A stretch of 64,000 bases of DNA from Azorinus chamasolen (Eukaryota; Mollusca; Bivalvia; Cardiida; Solecurtidae), in NCBI GenBank assembly GCA_963576725.1, contig OY755247.1:10874534-10938533 (forward strand), given 5' to 3'. Shown piece after piece: positions 30,627-41,299 of this stretch. The notes under the pieces are model-generated. The model saw only the letters and a program-made list of their open reading frames with translations, had not been told where the DNA came from and did no database searches. The number at the start of each line of letters is the position of its first letter. Position 1 is the first letter of the stretch. Made by a program: the position numbers and the translations under genes.

Positions 30627-32778
30627 GGTTTGTTTTTGTCACATCCTCTTTCCAATACACAAGTGTAATGTCTGTAACTCCAAACTTATCAGGGGCAATA
30701 ACTCCAACATTATCAGGGGAGACAATTCAAAAGCCCCAGGTACACAAAAACACATGTAAGTCAACATTCTTGTGAAGTTTGGTGACTCTAGTACTAGTGG
30801 TTTCAGAGATACATGTGACACAAAGTAAAGTTTCTCTTATTTTAAGTCATAAGAGGCAGTAACTCCAAAGTTATCAGGGGGAGACAATTAAACAAGAGGG
30901 CCAATATGGCCCTTAATCGCTCACCTGATTACCATAGTTTAAAGATTTTTGCTAGGTAGCCCATGGGTAGGGCCAATATTGACATTAGTGACAATATTTG
31001 AACAATGTTGATAGTGGACCATGAGCAGTGATTCTACAGAACAAGATTTTCAAAGATTTAGAATATTGACTCTATCAAGACAATGATTCTGACCAATGAA
31101 GATTGGGCTAAAAATTTGCCCTCTAGAGTATTTTTACTAAGATTTGACCTAGTGACCTACTTTTTATTCCCACCCCACCCATGATCACACTCAACCTTGA
31201 TATCACCAAGACAAACAGTCTGAGCGAGTTTGAGCAAACTTGGGCTAAAAATGTGACCTCTGGAGTGTAAACAATATTTTTCTAAGATATGACCCAGTGA
31301 CCTACTTTTTGTCCACACGTGACCCACTTTCAAACTTGTCCAAGATTTTATTAGGACAATCATTCTGACCAATTTTCATGAAGATTTGGCTATAAATGTG
31401 ACCTCTAGAGTGTTCACAAGGTTTTCCTACTATTTGACCTAGTGACCTAGTTTTTAACCCCACATAACCCACTTTCAAAGCCGTTCGAGCTTTTATCAAG
31501 ACAATTATTACGACCACGTTTAATGAAGATTAGACAAAAATGTGACCACTAGAGTTTTCACAAGTTTTTTTCTACTGCTTGACATAGTGACCTAGTTTTC
31601 AACCCCATTTGACCCACTTTCAATCTCGTCCGAGATTTTATCAAGACATTTGTTCTGACCAAGTTTCATGAAGATTGGACTAAAATTGTGACCACTAGCG
31701 TGTTCACAAGCAAATTGTTGACGACGGACGCCTGACATTCAAGTCTCCTAAAAGCTCACCCTGAGCTATGCTCAGGTGAGCTAAAACCCCAGATGCACAA
31801 CAACTCATGCTGGTGAACATTCCTGTGAAGTTTGGTGACTCTAGCCCTACTGGTTTCAGAGATACGTGCAGCACAAAGTTTCTCTAATTTCAAGTTAACA
31901 TATCAGGGGCTGTAACTCAAGAATTATCAGGGGAGACAATTAAACAAAAACAGGTGCACAATAACTCATGCTGGTGAACATTCCTGTGAAGTTTGGTGAC
32001 TCTAGCCCTAGTGGTTTCAAAGATATGCATGACACAAAGTTTCTCTTATTTTAAGTAATCATATCAGGGACAATAACTCCAAAGTTAGCAAGGGGAGACA
32101 ATTCAAAAATCCCAGGTGCACAACAACTCATGCTGGTCAACATTCCTGTGAAGTTTGGTGACTCTAGCCATAGTGGTTTCAGAGATATGCATGATACTAA
32201 GTAAAGTTTGTCTAATTTTAAGTCATCAGGGGCAGTAACTCCAAAGTTAACAGGGGAGACAATAATAAAAAAAAACCAAGAGCAAAACAACTCATGCTTG
32301 TAAACAATCCTGTGAAGTTTGGTGACTCTAGCCCTACTGGTTTCAGAGATACGCGCGACACAAAGTTTGTATAAATTTAAGTATTCATATCAGGGGCAAT
32401 AACTCAAGAATAATCAGGGGAGACAATTCAAAAACCATAGGTGCACAACAACTCATGCTGGTGAACATTCCTGTGAAGTTTGGTGACTCTAGTACAAGCG
32501 GTTTCAGAGATATGCGCGACACAAAGTTTTTCTAATTTTAAGTCATCAGGGGCAATAACTCCAAAGTTATCAGGGGAGACAATTAAAAAAAACCAGGTGC
32601 ACAACAACTCATGCTGGTGAACATTTCTGTGAATTTTAATGACTCTATCCCAACTGTTTTCAGAGATACGCGCGACACAAGTTTGTGACGGACAGACAGA
32701 CGGACGGACGGACAGTCGGACAGACAGACAACTCTGGCAAAAACAATATATATATCCCCATAAATGGGGGAGACATAA
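30627..32778 (+). mobile_element. P3: pearl-like element, ~7 tandem units, interrupted by P4
   Basis: Units of ~157 bp carry 'ggggcaataactccaaagtt', 'gtgaagtttggtgactcta' and 'gcacaacaactcatgctg'. A GACA/GACG microsatellite (32688-32727) precedes a hairpin tail ccccataaatgggg and gagacataa. P4 lies within one unit. Confidence 0.75.
30893..31783 (+). mobile_element. P4: pearl-like element with ~144-bp units
   Basis: The head 'caagagggccaatatggccc' is followed by about four units containing 'tgacctagtgacc' and 'catgaagattggac'. It ends with a hairpin built on agctcaccctgagc and gctcaggtgagct. It splits a P3 unit after 'gagacaattaaa'. Confidence 0.75.
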
Positions 32779-32929
32779 TTATTTTGGCCATGAATATTCA
32801 GTAGGTATTGAAGTTTGGAATAAACATAGAACAGTGAAAGGATTATTAGCGTGATAAATGTTTAACCTTTACTCCAAGAATATTCATGTAAGAAACAATG
32901 ACATAATGAATAGTTAATAGATGCAATCT

Positions 32930-33166
32930 CAGAGCAAGAGATAAAGGTGCGTACTCAAATACTAAAATTGTCATTTCTACACCGAACCCTATGTTGTGAC
33001 CACTCTTTAGAAGCGTCTTGTGGCTATACCGTTTCTTGTTTGATGGTGTTTGGTGCGGTGTCATTTCGTGTGTAGCTCTCCCTGTTTGACTATTTTTCCA
33101 TATTGGTGGAGAAATATAGGAGATTTTCTTGAAAATATTTCAATTTACGCATCTGATCTGGAGCTC
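32930..33166 (+). mobile_element. Family J foldback interrupted by a PLE 3' end
   Basis: The left half at 32930-33015 runs CAGAGCAAGAG to cactctttagaa. The right part at 33106-33166 runs ggtggagaaatatagg to gatctggagctc. About 35 bp of the right hairpin arm are gone. Flanks 'agatgcaat' and 'agatgcatt' hint at a target duplication. Confidence 0.65.
33009..33105 (+). pseudogene. Penelope-like retroelement, copy 3, ~95-bp 3' end
   Basis: 'gtcttgtggctataccgttt' through 'agctctccctgtttgac' to ttttccatatt matches the last ~95 bp of PLE copy 1 (41182-41275). It is a 5'-truncated insertion in the hairpin of J. Confidence 0.75.
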
Positions 33167-33301
33167 AGATGCATTTTCAATCTGGTTTATGAACACAGAA
33201 AAATTGGATATGACATGAACTGTATAAATAGATCTGTAAATAGAGCTGACCTTAATCAGACAGCTCCTACAAAGGATGTTTGTAAATGCGTATATGTGAT
33301 A

Positions 33302-33547
33302 TTAACCCTTTCACCGCCGATGTCGCATAAATGCACCGCGACAAATAGTGTAGTCCCAGATCAGACGGCGCCTTTTCAAGGCGGCGTCTGATCTGGGACT
33401 TCACGTTTTGTCTCAATCTCCATTTCTATATATCTACTTTATTCCTTTGAAATTTGCATCTATTTATCTCATTGTTTTATTGTACCGAATGATTTCACAA
33501 AATTGGATTGCAGACGACAATTAGAACTTTGGCACCGAAAGGGTTAA
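33302..33547 (+). mobile_element. C2: family C TTAA MITE
   Basis: Both TTAAs are shared with neighbouring A2 elements. The hairpin at 33348-33403 has the apex cggcgccttttcaaggcggcg. Both stem arms read CCCAGATC here, so the usual mismatch is absent. Confidence 0.85.
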
Positions 33548-33757
33548 ATGTAAGAAATAATGACATCATGAATATTTACTCGATAATTTGTATTTGCCTA
33601 GTTAACACAGGAACTTTTGGTAATGGCAGAAACAGAGTCTATCTATATCATTTCATACGCAAACAGAGCAGACCTTGGCCCCTGTAGGTGCCATTTGATC
33701 TGGGTCTTCTCTGTTTGCAAAGGCGCACAGAATCGTATTTATAGAGTGAAGGGTTAA
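33544..33757 (-). mobile_element. Family A2 TTAA MITE lacking its terminal ~20 bp
   Basis: It begins ttaaatgtaagaaataatgac, so the CCCTTT end has been lost at the shared TTAA. The hairpin at 33659-33718 is partly collapsed. It ends 'gaagggttaa' with TTAA. Confidence 0.7.
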
Positions 33758-34081
33758 ACACAAGTGTAGTATCTACTGGCACGTTTTGCCCAATATTTAA
33801 TGTTTTGCACATTACCAGTTAATTGAAGATCGAAATATACAGACAACATGAGATCCAGGAGATACTCTGAATGGCAAGGAAAAAGGCCACTTCGTTTGTA
33901 ATTTCAACCATATTATACGCAGTAAACTCGCTCAAATTAAAATTTGGGATCCTTCTGATCTGAGTCTACACTTTTTGCATATATCCCATGTTTGAGATCG
34001 TGGAAGTTTATGGGTTTGTGCAAGTGGAATACTATTTTAAAAGCGAGAAGTGTTACAAGCGTCAATAGTTTTACAATAACA
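33758..34081. other. Mostly unassigned DNA with a family B trace
   Basis: 'tgatctgagtctacactttt' and 'catatatcccatgtttga' at 33957-34000 match the B right arm and end loosely. Confidence 0.4.
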
Positions 34082-35622
34082 AACAAGATGTGTTTGTGAA
34101 ACACGATGCCCCCTCAATATGATATTTGACCCTGAAGGATGACCTTGATCTTGACATGTCACTCCCCAAACTGTGCAGCTTCATGTGGTACACATGCATA
34201 CCAAATATCAAGTCTGTATCTCTAATGGTTCAAAAGTTATGGCCAATGTTAAAGGTTGGTGACCTTTGACCATGAAGGATGACCTTGACCTTGACATGTC
34301 ACCCCTCAAACTGTGCGGCTTCATGAGATACACATGCATACCAGTATCAAGGCTGTATATATACTGGTTCAAACGTTATGGCCAATGTTAATGACCTTTG
34401 ACCTTCAAAGATGACTTTGACCTTGACATGTCACCCGTCCCCAAACTGTGCAGCCAAATGAGAAACACATATATACAAACTATCAAGTCTGTATCTCTAC
34501 TGGTTCAAAAGTTATGGCCAATGTTAAAGTCGGTGACCTTTGACCCTGAAAGATGACCTTGACCTTGACATGTCACCCCCAAACTGTGCAGCTTCATGAG
34601 ATACACATGCATACCAAATGTCAAGTCTGTATATACAGGTTCAAAACTTATGGCCAGTGTTAAAGTCGGTGACCTTTGACCCTAAAAGATGACCTTTACC
34701 TTGACATGTTGCCCTTCAAAATGTGCAGCTTCATGAGATACACATGCATACCAAATATCAAGACTCTATCTCTATTGGTTCAAAAGTTATGGCCAATTTG
34801 AAGTTGTTGACCTTTGACCCTGAAAGATGACCTTGACCTTGACATGTCACCCCCAAACTGTGCAGCTTCATGAGATACACATGCATACCAAATGTCAAGT
34901 CTGTATATACAGGTTCAAAACTTATGGCCAGTGTTAAAGTCGGTGACCTTTGACCCTAAAAGATGACCTTTACCTTGACATGTCACCCCTCAAACTGTGC
35001 AGCTTCATGAGATACACAAGCATGCCAAATATCAAGTATCTATCTGTACTGGTTCAAAAGTTATGGACAATGTTAAAGTCGGTGATTTGACCCATATGTT
35101 TGACCTCTGACCTTTACGGGTGACCTTGACCTTTACATTTACATGTACACTTCAAAATGTGCGGCTTTATGAGATACACATGCATGCCAAATATCAAGTT
35201 TCTATCTGTACTGGCTCAAAAGTTATGACCAATGTTAAAGTTACAAACAAACAGACAATTTGACCTTTGACCCTGAAGAATGACCTTGACATGTCACCCC
35301 TCAAAATGTACAGCTTCATGAGATACACAAGCATGCAAAATATCAAGTCTCTATCTTTACTGGTCCAAAAGTTATGGCCAATGTTAAAGTCGGTGATTTG
35401 ACCCATATATTTGACCTCTGACCTTGAAGGATGACATTGACCTTGACATGTCACCCCTCAAAATGTGCGGCTTTATGAGATACATATGCATGCCAAATAT
35501 CAAGTCTCTATCGGTACTGGCTCAAATGTTACGACCAATGTTAAAGTTGCTGACAAACAAACAGACAAACAGACAGACAAGGCAAAAACAATATGCCCCC
35601 CAGATTTGATCTGGGGGGCATA
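34082..35622 (+). mobile_element. P5: pearl-like element, ~10 units rich in TGACCT motifs
   Basis: The head hairpin gtgtttgtgaaacac (34090-34104) is followed by about ten ~140-150-bp units. Each has 'tgacctttgaccctgaa', 'gaccttgaccttgacatgtc' and 'gcagcttcatgagatacac'. A GACA run (35560-35582) precedes a long tail hairpin gccccccagat/atctggggggc (35595-35620). Confidence 0.8.
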
Positions 35623-35632
35623 AAAACATATA

Positions 35633-35807
35633 CAGTAAAAGCCATCTAAACCAGAATTCTAGTTGAGAATAATTTAGATACTTTTAGGCAGTTTGTTACT
35701 TAATGCATGGTGAAAGTCATAACTTTCACTCTGCATTAAACTGCCATCTATCTCCAAGACTGATATTTACACTAAATTGGACGTCCGGTAGAGAGGGGGT
35801 TTTACTG
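35633..35807. mobile_element. H2: family H TA MITE, hairpin shortened
   Basis: cagtaaaagccatctaaacc ... gagggggttttactg with TA on each side. The arms 'cttaatgcatggtgaaagtc' and 'gactttc'-type partner meet without the gctcctataggagc apex. Confidence 0.75.
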
Positions 35808-36012
35808 TATAACTCGGGAGTAGGTTGCATCAATACAAATAGGTTCAATCCCCTATAGAAAAACTGTTTCCCAAAGTTGAAAACCCATGAATAAAGGATT
35901 ACGCAATACAGGAAAATAAATTGGTGTGCGCGGTGCAAACCATTGCCACCACATGATGAAGAATCTACGGTACTGTAATGTGTAATTTTAGTTGTTGTTA
36001 TCTATTCTCAAT

Positions 36013-36181
36013 CAGAGAAACATATAAATGGTGCGTACTCAGATACTAAAATTGTCATTTCTCCACCAAACCTTATGTTGTGACCACTCTTTAGAATCGT
36101 CTCTTCGAGACGATTCTAAAGAGTGGTCACAACATAGGGTTTGGTTGAAAAATAAGGGAGTTATTGTTATCTGGACCTCTG
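36013..36181 (+). mobile_element. J2: family J foldback with a 6-bp direct repeat
   Basis: CAGAG...CTCTG termini are flanked by ctcaat on both sides (36007-36012 and 36182-36187). The hairpin at 36067-36143 centres on 'gaatcgtctcttcgagacg'. Confidence 0.75.
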
Positions 36182-36249
36182 CTCAATGCCTAGATTCTTA
36201 CACTGAGTGAAAACATGCAAGTTTGACTACTTGTGATCTAATCAAGCTT

Positions 36250-36498
36250 TTAACCCTTGCCCTGTTCTACGTTTATTTCAAATGTTGATACCTACTGAAT
36301 ATTCATGGACAAAATAGTTAAAATGAAATATGGAAGGCGAAACATTGTAGCCATTTTAGAAACTAAAGAAACTGATCTAACAAAGTCCAGTTTCAAACAG
36401 AGAATACCCTGATCAGACGGCTCGTGTAGGAGCCGTCTGATCTGGGTCTACTCTGTTTGCAGATGCGTGAAAACACGTTTATACGAGGGAAAGGGTTA
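36250..36498 (-). mobile_element. Family A1 TTAA MITE
   Basis: TTAA on the left and TTAG on the right. The A1 tail 'cctactgaatattcatggac' precedes the hairpin at 36393-36460, with CCTGATC left and GATCTGGG right and the apex gctcgtgtaggagc. Confidence 0.8.
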
Positions 36499-36604
36499 GG
36501 AAACAATTGACAGAGTGCCAAACAGCTTAGATCATAAGGATCCCGTCTGTATCCAAGCTGTTTGCAAATGCTTGTCATGTCGTGGTAAGCGCGAACAGGG
36601 TTAA
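36495..36604 (-). mobile_element. Family E TTAA MITE, shortened
   Basis: It shares the TTAG edge with the preceding A1 element and ends with TTAA (36601-36604). The hairpin is eroded to gcttagatcataaggatcc...atccaagctg. Confidence 0.6.
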
Positions 36605-36698
36605 ACTTAGATAGATAAAAATTATCAATGTGTTAGTTTCCTAGACATTTTAACGTTCACTCTGTCATCGTCATTTGCGAATCTGTAATCACTTTTGC

Positions 36699-36765
36699 AA
36701 ACAGTTTGTATCCAGATGAGACGCCGAGTAACTTGACGTTTCATCAGGAACCAAACTGTTTTGAT
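36699..36765 (+). mobile_element. Family E hairpin fragment
   Basis: aacagtttgtatccagatga pairs with tcatcaggaaccaaactgtt around gccgagtaacttgac. The CCAGATG/CATCAGG mismatch is kept. Confidence 0.6.
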
Positions 36766-36777
36766 GTATTTTTAGAC

Positions 36778-37023
36778 TTAACCTTTTCACCGCCGCAGTC
36801 GCATAAATGCACCACGACAAATAGTGCAGTCCGAGATCAGACATTGCCTTTTCAAGGCGGCGTCTAATCAGGGGCTTCACTATTTGTCTCAATCTCTATT
36901 TCTATATATATGCTTTATTCCTTTGAAATTTGCATTTATTTATTTCATTTCCTTATTTTACTGAATGATTTAATAAATTTCAAATGCAGACGACAATTGA
37001 AAATTTGATGCCGAAAGGGCTAA
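36778..37023 (+). mobile_element. C3: family C TTAA MITE
   Basis: TTAA on the left and CTAA on the right. The hairpin at 36822-36889 has CCGAGATC left and AATCAGGGG right, and its left apex arm is eroded to acattgcc. The right end is 'gatgccgaaagggctaa'. Confidence 0.75.
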
Positions 37024-37194
37024 GGGACACACTAAATAGAATACTTAGAAATGATGAAACGACAAATCTTGCAGGTAAAAAAAGCAAGGGAGCCAAAGAG
37101 TTAAAAAATATAAACTCCATTTCCTTCACATATTACATTTCGAGGAAAGTTATAAATATATACTTGTGCATACGAAGCGTTGTCTATTGACAGG

Positions 37195-37305
37195 GCTACA
37201 GATAAAGATGTGTGCCCAAAGAGTATTCACTGTATAGGGTTTGGAGGCGACATGAAGGAGTTACTCTAGAAAATCTCTAATTTACGTCTCTTATCTGGAA
37301 CTCCG
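37195..37305 (+). mobile_element. Family J right-part fragment
   Basis: 'tcactgtatagggtttggag' leads to 'ctaatttacgtctcttatct' and ggaactccg. The left arm is lost. Confidence 0.5.
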
Positions 37306-38610
37306 TTTTCCGAACATATGAAATGTAAATAAGATAAATTACGCCTAATAAAACCAGCAAGACAAAATGCCCATATATAAACAATAATGTCGGTTTTAAT
37401 TAATTCAATATATTGTCTGAGATTACTACGGATTCCGACAAAACAACGCGTGTTTATCACCGAAGCTACACACTTCACTACAATTAAACAGATACTACCA
37501 GCTGTGCTGGAATATTCGAGCAGTATTTCAGTATTTCAGAATAGTTTACTAAGAAAACTCTCAAAATGCTGATTACGCGCGTGGGGAAGCTTTAATAAAT
37601 AATATGTTATTAGTGTATTTGGCCTTTCCGTGGATGTAAATCTAGCTGTAAACGTTATTTGCGGTGAACTAAGTTTTAATTTAGTTAGTTATCTGTGTTT
37701 ATCTTTATCCGCAATTCTCATGAGAGACAATTAAACCCAGCCTTTAAAGGCTTATGCATTGATATAGTGCATTACAGTACTGCCTCTCATATTAGCGTAC
37801 CTATTTCGTGCTTCTGATGTCCCTAAGGATATTCGTTTCTAGGTGACCTACAATTGTTTAGAAGATGGATGGTTTGCCTGCATCGTCCATTTGTCGTGTC
37901 TATGAATGACACTGTCGAGGCTACTTGCCGCTGTATCTCGTTTCGGATAATCATGAAACAAAGAGAAACTAAATTATTCTTAAGTTCCTTATCTTCTTCA
38001 CTGATTTTCTGTGGTGTCTTTCTTGTGGAACATTGCAACGCTCCTAGTCGTCTTCGCGGACCTGTCTGAAAGGTATTCGCCAACGCCAGGAGGTACTTTA
38101 AAGAGGAAGTCCCTACAATCAATGCACGCATATTTTCAATAATATCATAGAACTTGGTATTCTTTATGTTCAATCATTATTATGAAGATTGTGAATTTGA
38201 ACTTACCGTATATCGAAAAATACCCCTGTGATACAAAATAAACCGATTTCATCAATACGTATAATTTTTGTTCTATAACAAAGTATTATCGACCGTTTCC
38301 GTTTAAAATTTACCGCGTTTTGCCGATGATCACTTGATCCCTTAATTGTTTAAGTAACAGGCCAACAACTGTTCTCGGAAGTGGCCGGAGAGACCACCAA
38401 ACCCTATGCGAACAGATACGAAACTAAAAACAATACGAATAAAACTGAAACATTGGCAAATGACATCGGGGTCTTCGATATCAAACATTTTGTAATTTTC
38501 AACGTTTATTCAATAGGTTTTCTTGGGATATAATTCTGTTCAGCATATAAACAAATGAGTTTTGTATACTTTAGGCATTTTTGAAGCGCGTCGAATGTAG
38601 AGACTTCCCC
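37306..38610. other. Repeat-poor island
   Basis: None of the window's repeat families recur over about 1.3 kb. It holds the candidate exon described separately, the most gene-like signal in the window. Confidence 0.5.
37848..38065 (-). CDS. Possible internal exon of an unknown gene
   Basis: On the minus strand an open frame covers 37823-38173. Within it a splice-acceptor-like cctttcag precedes 38065 and a donor-like gtcacc follows 37848. The enclosed peptide has a basic, polar stretch (PRRRLGALQ, then KISEEDKELKNN) and a more hydrophobic part (VSLCFMIIRNEIQRQVAS), ending near GRCRQTIHLLNN. I recognise no domain. It lies in repeat-poor DNA, which favours a real exon. The open frame could equally be chance at this length. 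Confidence 0.25.
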
Positions 38611-38830
38611 TTAACCCTTTCCCTGTTCTATATTTATTTTTAATTTCAATACCTACTGCATATTCAGGGATAGAATAGTTATAATGAAATATGAAAGGCG
38701 GAACATTAAAGCCATTTTAGAAACTAAAGAAATAGACCTTTCAAATTCCACTAGCAAACAGAGCAGACCCGGATCAGACGGCTCCTCTAGGAAATGCGTG
38801 AAAACACGTTTATATGAGGGAAAGGGTTAA
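38611..38830 (-). mobile_element. Family A1 TTAA MITE lacking one hairpin arm
   Basis: TTAA lies at both edges. The left tail is A1. The left arm gacccggatcagacggctcc reaches the apex ctctag and then jumps straight to the end gaaatgcgtgaaaacacg, so the right arm is gone. Confidence 0.75.
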
Positions 38831-38883
38831 AACATTTCTTGCAACTGACGTTATTTCCTGACAAACAGATCTTGTATATTGTT

Positions 38884-39013
38884 TTAACCCGTTCCCTCAT
38901 ACAAGGGCTTTATGCAAACATAGTAAGCCCATCTCAGATAGCTCCTGCAAGAGCAGTCTGATCTGGGTATTTTCTGTTGGCTTGTGAAATTAAAATAGAT
39001 CTGACAAGAGCTA
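38884..39013 (+). mobile_element. Family A2 MITE, left part
   Basis: TTAA then 'cccgttccctcatacaaggg'. The hairpin at 38914-38984 is degenerate (gctcctgcaagagc apex). It is cut by the J element beginning at 39014. Confidence 0.65.
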
Positions 39014-39102
39014 CAGAGAAAGTTGCTTACCCAAATACTAAAATTGTCATTTCTCCGCTTAACTCTGTACTGTGACCACTCTTTAGAATCGTCTCGAAGA
39101 GA
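39014..39102 (+). mobile_element. Family J left half at the PLE copy 1 junction
   Basis: CAGAGAAAG through 'tgtgaccactctttagaatc' to gtctcgaagagac at the hairpin apex, where PLE sequence begins. A possible remnant of the right arm (cacagtatag) follows the PLE at 41280-41290. Confidence 0.65.
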
Positions 39103-41275
39103 CTGATAAAGCATCAAACAATGTAATTATCGTTCGACGACTATATTATGTGGATGTTTTAGAACAAGAACTCACTAAGACAAAGTCATATATTGTGGTC
39201 TCTAAATCTGAAAATGACATAATATCTGAACATGTTAATAAATGTAAACAGTTCAATGCTGATATGTTAATCACACAACATAAACTTCCGATAATGTATT
39301 GGATACCTAAACTCCATAAAACGCCATATAAATCACGCTTCATAGCAAACTTGGTCTCATGTACGACTACCACATTGTCCAAACTAATTACACCGTGTCT
39401 AACAGCGGTCAAGGAATATGTCAAGCTTTACTGTGCTAAAGCTTATGATAATTCAGGAATTAACCTTTTTTGGTCTATAAAAACTCCAATGAGGTTTTAA
39501 ATTAATTACAAAACAGACAACACCAAGCTAACACTATAAGCACATACTATTTTTCTACACTTTATACCACATTACCACACGATCTAATAAAGACCAAACT
39601 TACAAACCTTATTAGTAAAACATTTTCTAGAAAAAAGGGTATCATTTATTGCCTGTAATTCTAGACATGCGATCTTTACCAATGACATTACAAATAAGTC
39701 TACCTCGTGTACATGTTTAGATCTTTGTGACGCAATTAATTTTCTGTTATACAATATATTTGTTCGCTTTGGTAATTCTGTATATCGCCAGGTCATTGGT
39801 ATTCCCATGGGAACCAACTGTGCTCCTTTAATTGCAGACTTGTTTTTGTATTGTTTTGAACGGGATTTTATGCTTAACCTTAAAACCGATTCACAGACAG
39901 ATGTCATCAATGCTTTAACAATACATCACGTTATTTAGACGACAGATTTAATATTGATAACCCATTTTTTTTATTTTATGCTAACCTCAATCTACCCTAA
40001 ATAACTCATGCTAAATAAAGCAAATAGTTCTGACATATATGCAGCCATTTTAGATTTAAATTTATCTATAAACAATGGAACAATATCTTCTGAAATTTAT
40101 GACAAAAGGGATGACTTTAATTTTAAAATAGTTAACTATCCTCATTTGGATGAGGATGTTCCCCGTGCTACATGTTATGGTGTTTATATTTCTCAGCTTA
40201 TTTGATTTGCTAGAGCTTGTTCTTCTGTTGATGAGTTTAACAATCGAACCTTGTTATCACTGAAAAACCACTAAAACAGGGCTACAGACATGACAAACTT
40301 CGTAAAACATTTTCTAAATTTTACCTCCGTAATGTTCTACTCATCAGCAAATACAACTGTAATTTACGTACTTTTTTAAAGTTAGATATTTCACATCCGG
40401 AGTTTTACGGTGATGTCGTTTAGAAACTTCGAAAAATTGTTAGACACACGTATGTTGATACTTTGTTTGTCAAACGTATAACACAATTCATTAAAACAGG
40501 CTTTGACACCTCTATATTGCAGCACATTACATGCTTGGTGGTTGACCCCGTTACAGTTGGTCATTATGCTTTTCTCTTTGCTTATGCGACGACAGAAAAG
40601 ACTTAACACTCTATGAAGATTTCCTCTTAAACCCGTTTACGGAGGGAGGAAGCTGGATATTTGTATTTTGCCACTTCTGTCGTACCCCAAATGACTTCTC
40701 CACAATTACTCTGGCCTCTAAATGGTCATCGAGTACATGTTTACGATGTCATGATTATTCTTTTTCAAATAAAACAGTTGTACATATTTAGTATCCACTT
40801 GTATTTTTATTTTCCTCCGATTTTTTTTTTAAAATATCGGTGTGGAAATATTTCATGTATTATTACCGTGCTTTTAAAGTATGACATCATTTAAATGATG
40901 ACGTCTCTTGTTTACCTTTTCATTTTATTTTAAAACAAATCATTTAGTCTTGACAGACATCGTTACTCATGTTGTGTAGTGGTTTGAAGGGGGGCATTTA
41001 TTTACATTTTGACTTTGCGAGGTTGGGTACCCGTAAACCAGGTTTAAGCCCCCAGTAGCCATTTTTGGCTACTGACCCTTCCAAGGCGGTACTCATGCTT
41101 TCAATCTATGGTCAGCTCTGTTATTTAATATGCTTAATGTTTAATGTTTTTCGTCTTGATATGCGTCCCGTAGTGTTTATGTCTTGTGGCTGTACCGTTT
41201 CCTTTTTGGTGGTGTTTAGTGTGGTGTCTTTTCGTATGTGGCTCTCCCTGTCTGACTGTTTTTTCCATATTCTAT
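39103..41275 (+). pseudogene. Penelope-like retroelement, copy 1 (reverse transcriptase pseudogene)
   Basis: It would copy RNA into DNA at a broken target. The reading starts in DKASNNVIIVRRLYY (39105-39149), then KLPIMYWIPKLHKTPYKSRF and LFWSIK (to about 39480). Motif A reads STYYFSTLYTTLPH near 39539-39580; related PLEs have Asp where the second Tyr stands. Motif B GIPMGTNCAPLIADLFL (39795-39848) and motif C YLDD (39929-39942) are intact. Beyond come SSDIYAAILDLNLSINNG, FPHLD-like NYPHLDEDVPRATCYGVY and LVVDPVTVGHYAF (to about 40570), with several stops and frame changes. The 5' part is absent and no GIY-YIG domain is visible. The tail at 40980-41275 has sequence shared with copies 2-4. It resembles the invertebrate PLE group sometimes called Naiad, but that assignment is uncertain. 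Confidence 0.85.
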
Positions 41276-41299
41276 AGTTCACAGTATAGAAAGCGTAAA

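Larger units (their letters stand above)
30443..32846 (+). mobile_element. Family A1 MITE interrupted by P3
   Basis: The left part at 30443-30626 has TTAA, the hairpin (about 30480-30550) and 'ctattacaacta'. The A1 tail 'ccatgaatattcagtaggta' resumes at 32789 and ends near 32846 (TTAT). Removing P3 restores the family order. Confidence 0.75.
32862..33305 (-). mobile_element. Family A2 MITE containing J and a PLE end
   Basis: TTAA at 32862-32865, then the A2 tail 'aagaatattcatgtaagaaa'. After the J insertion it resumes at about 33170 with 'gaacacagaaaaattggata' and the hairpin arm ttaatcagacagctcc. Its right TTAA (33302-33305) is shared with C2. Confidence 0.65.
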
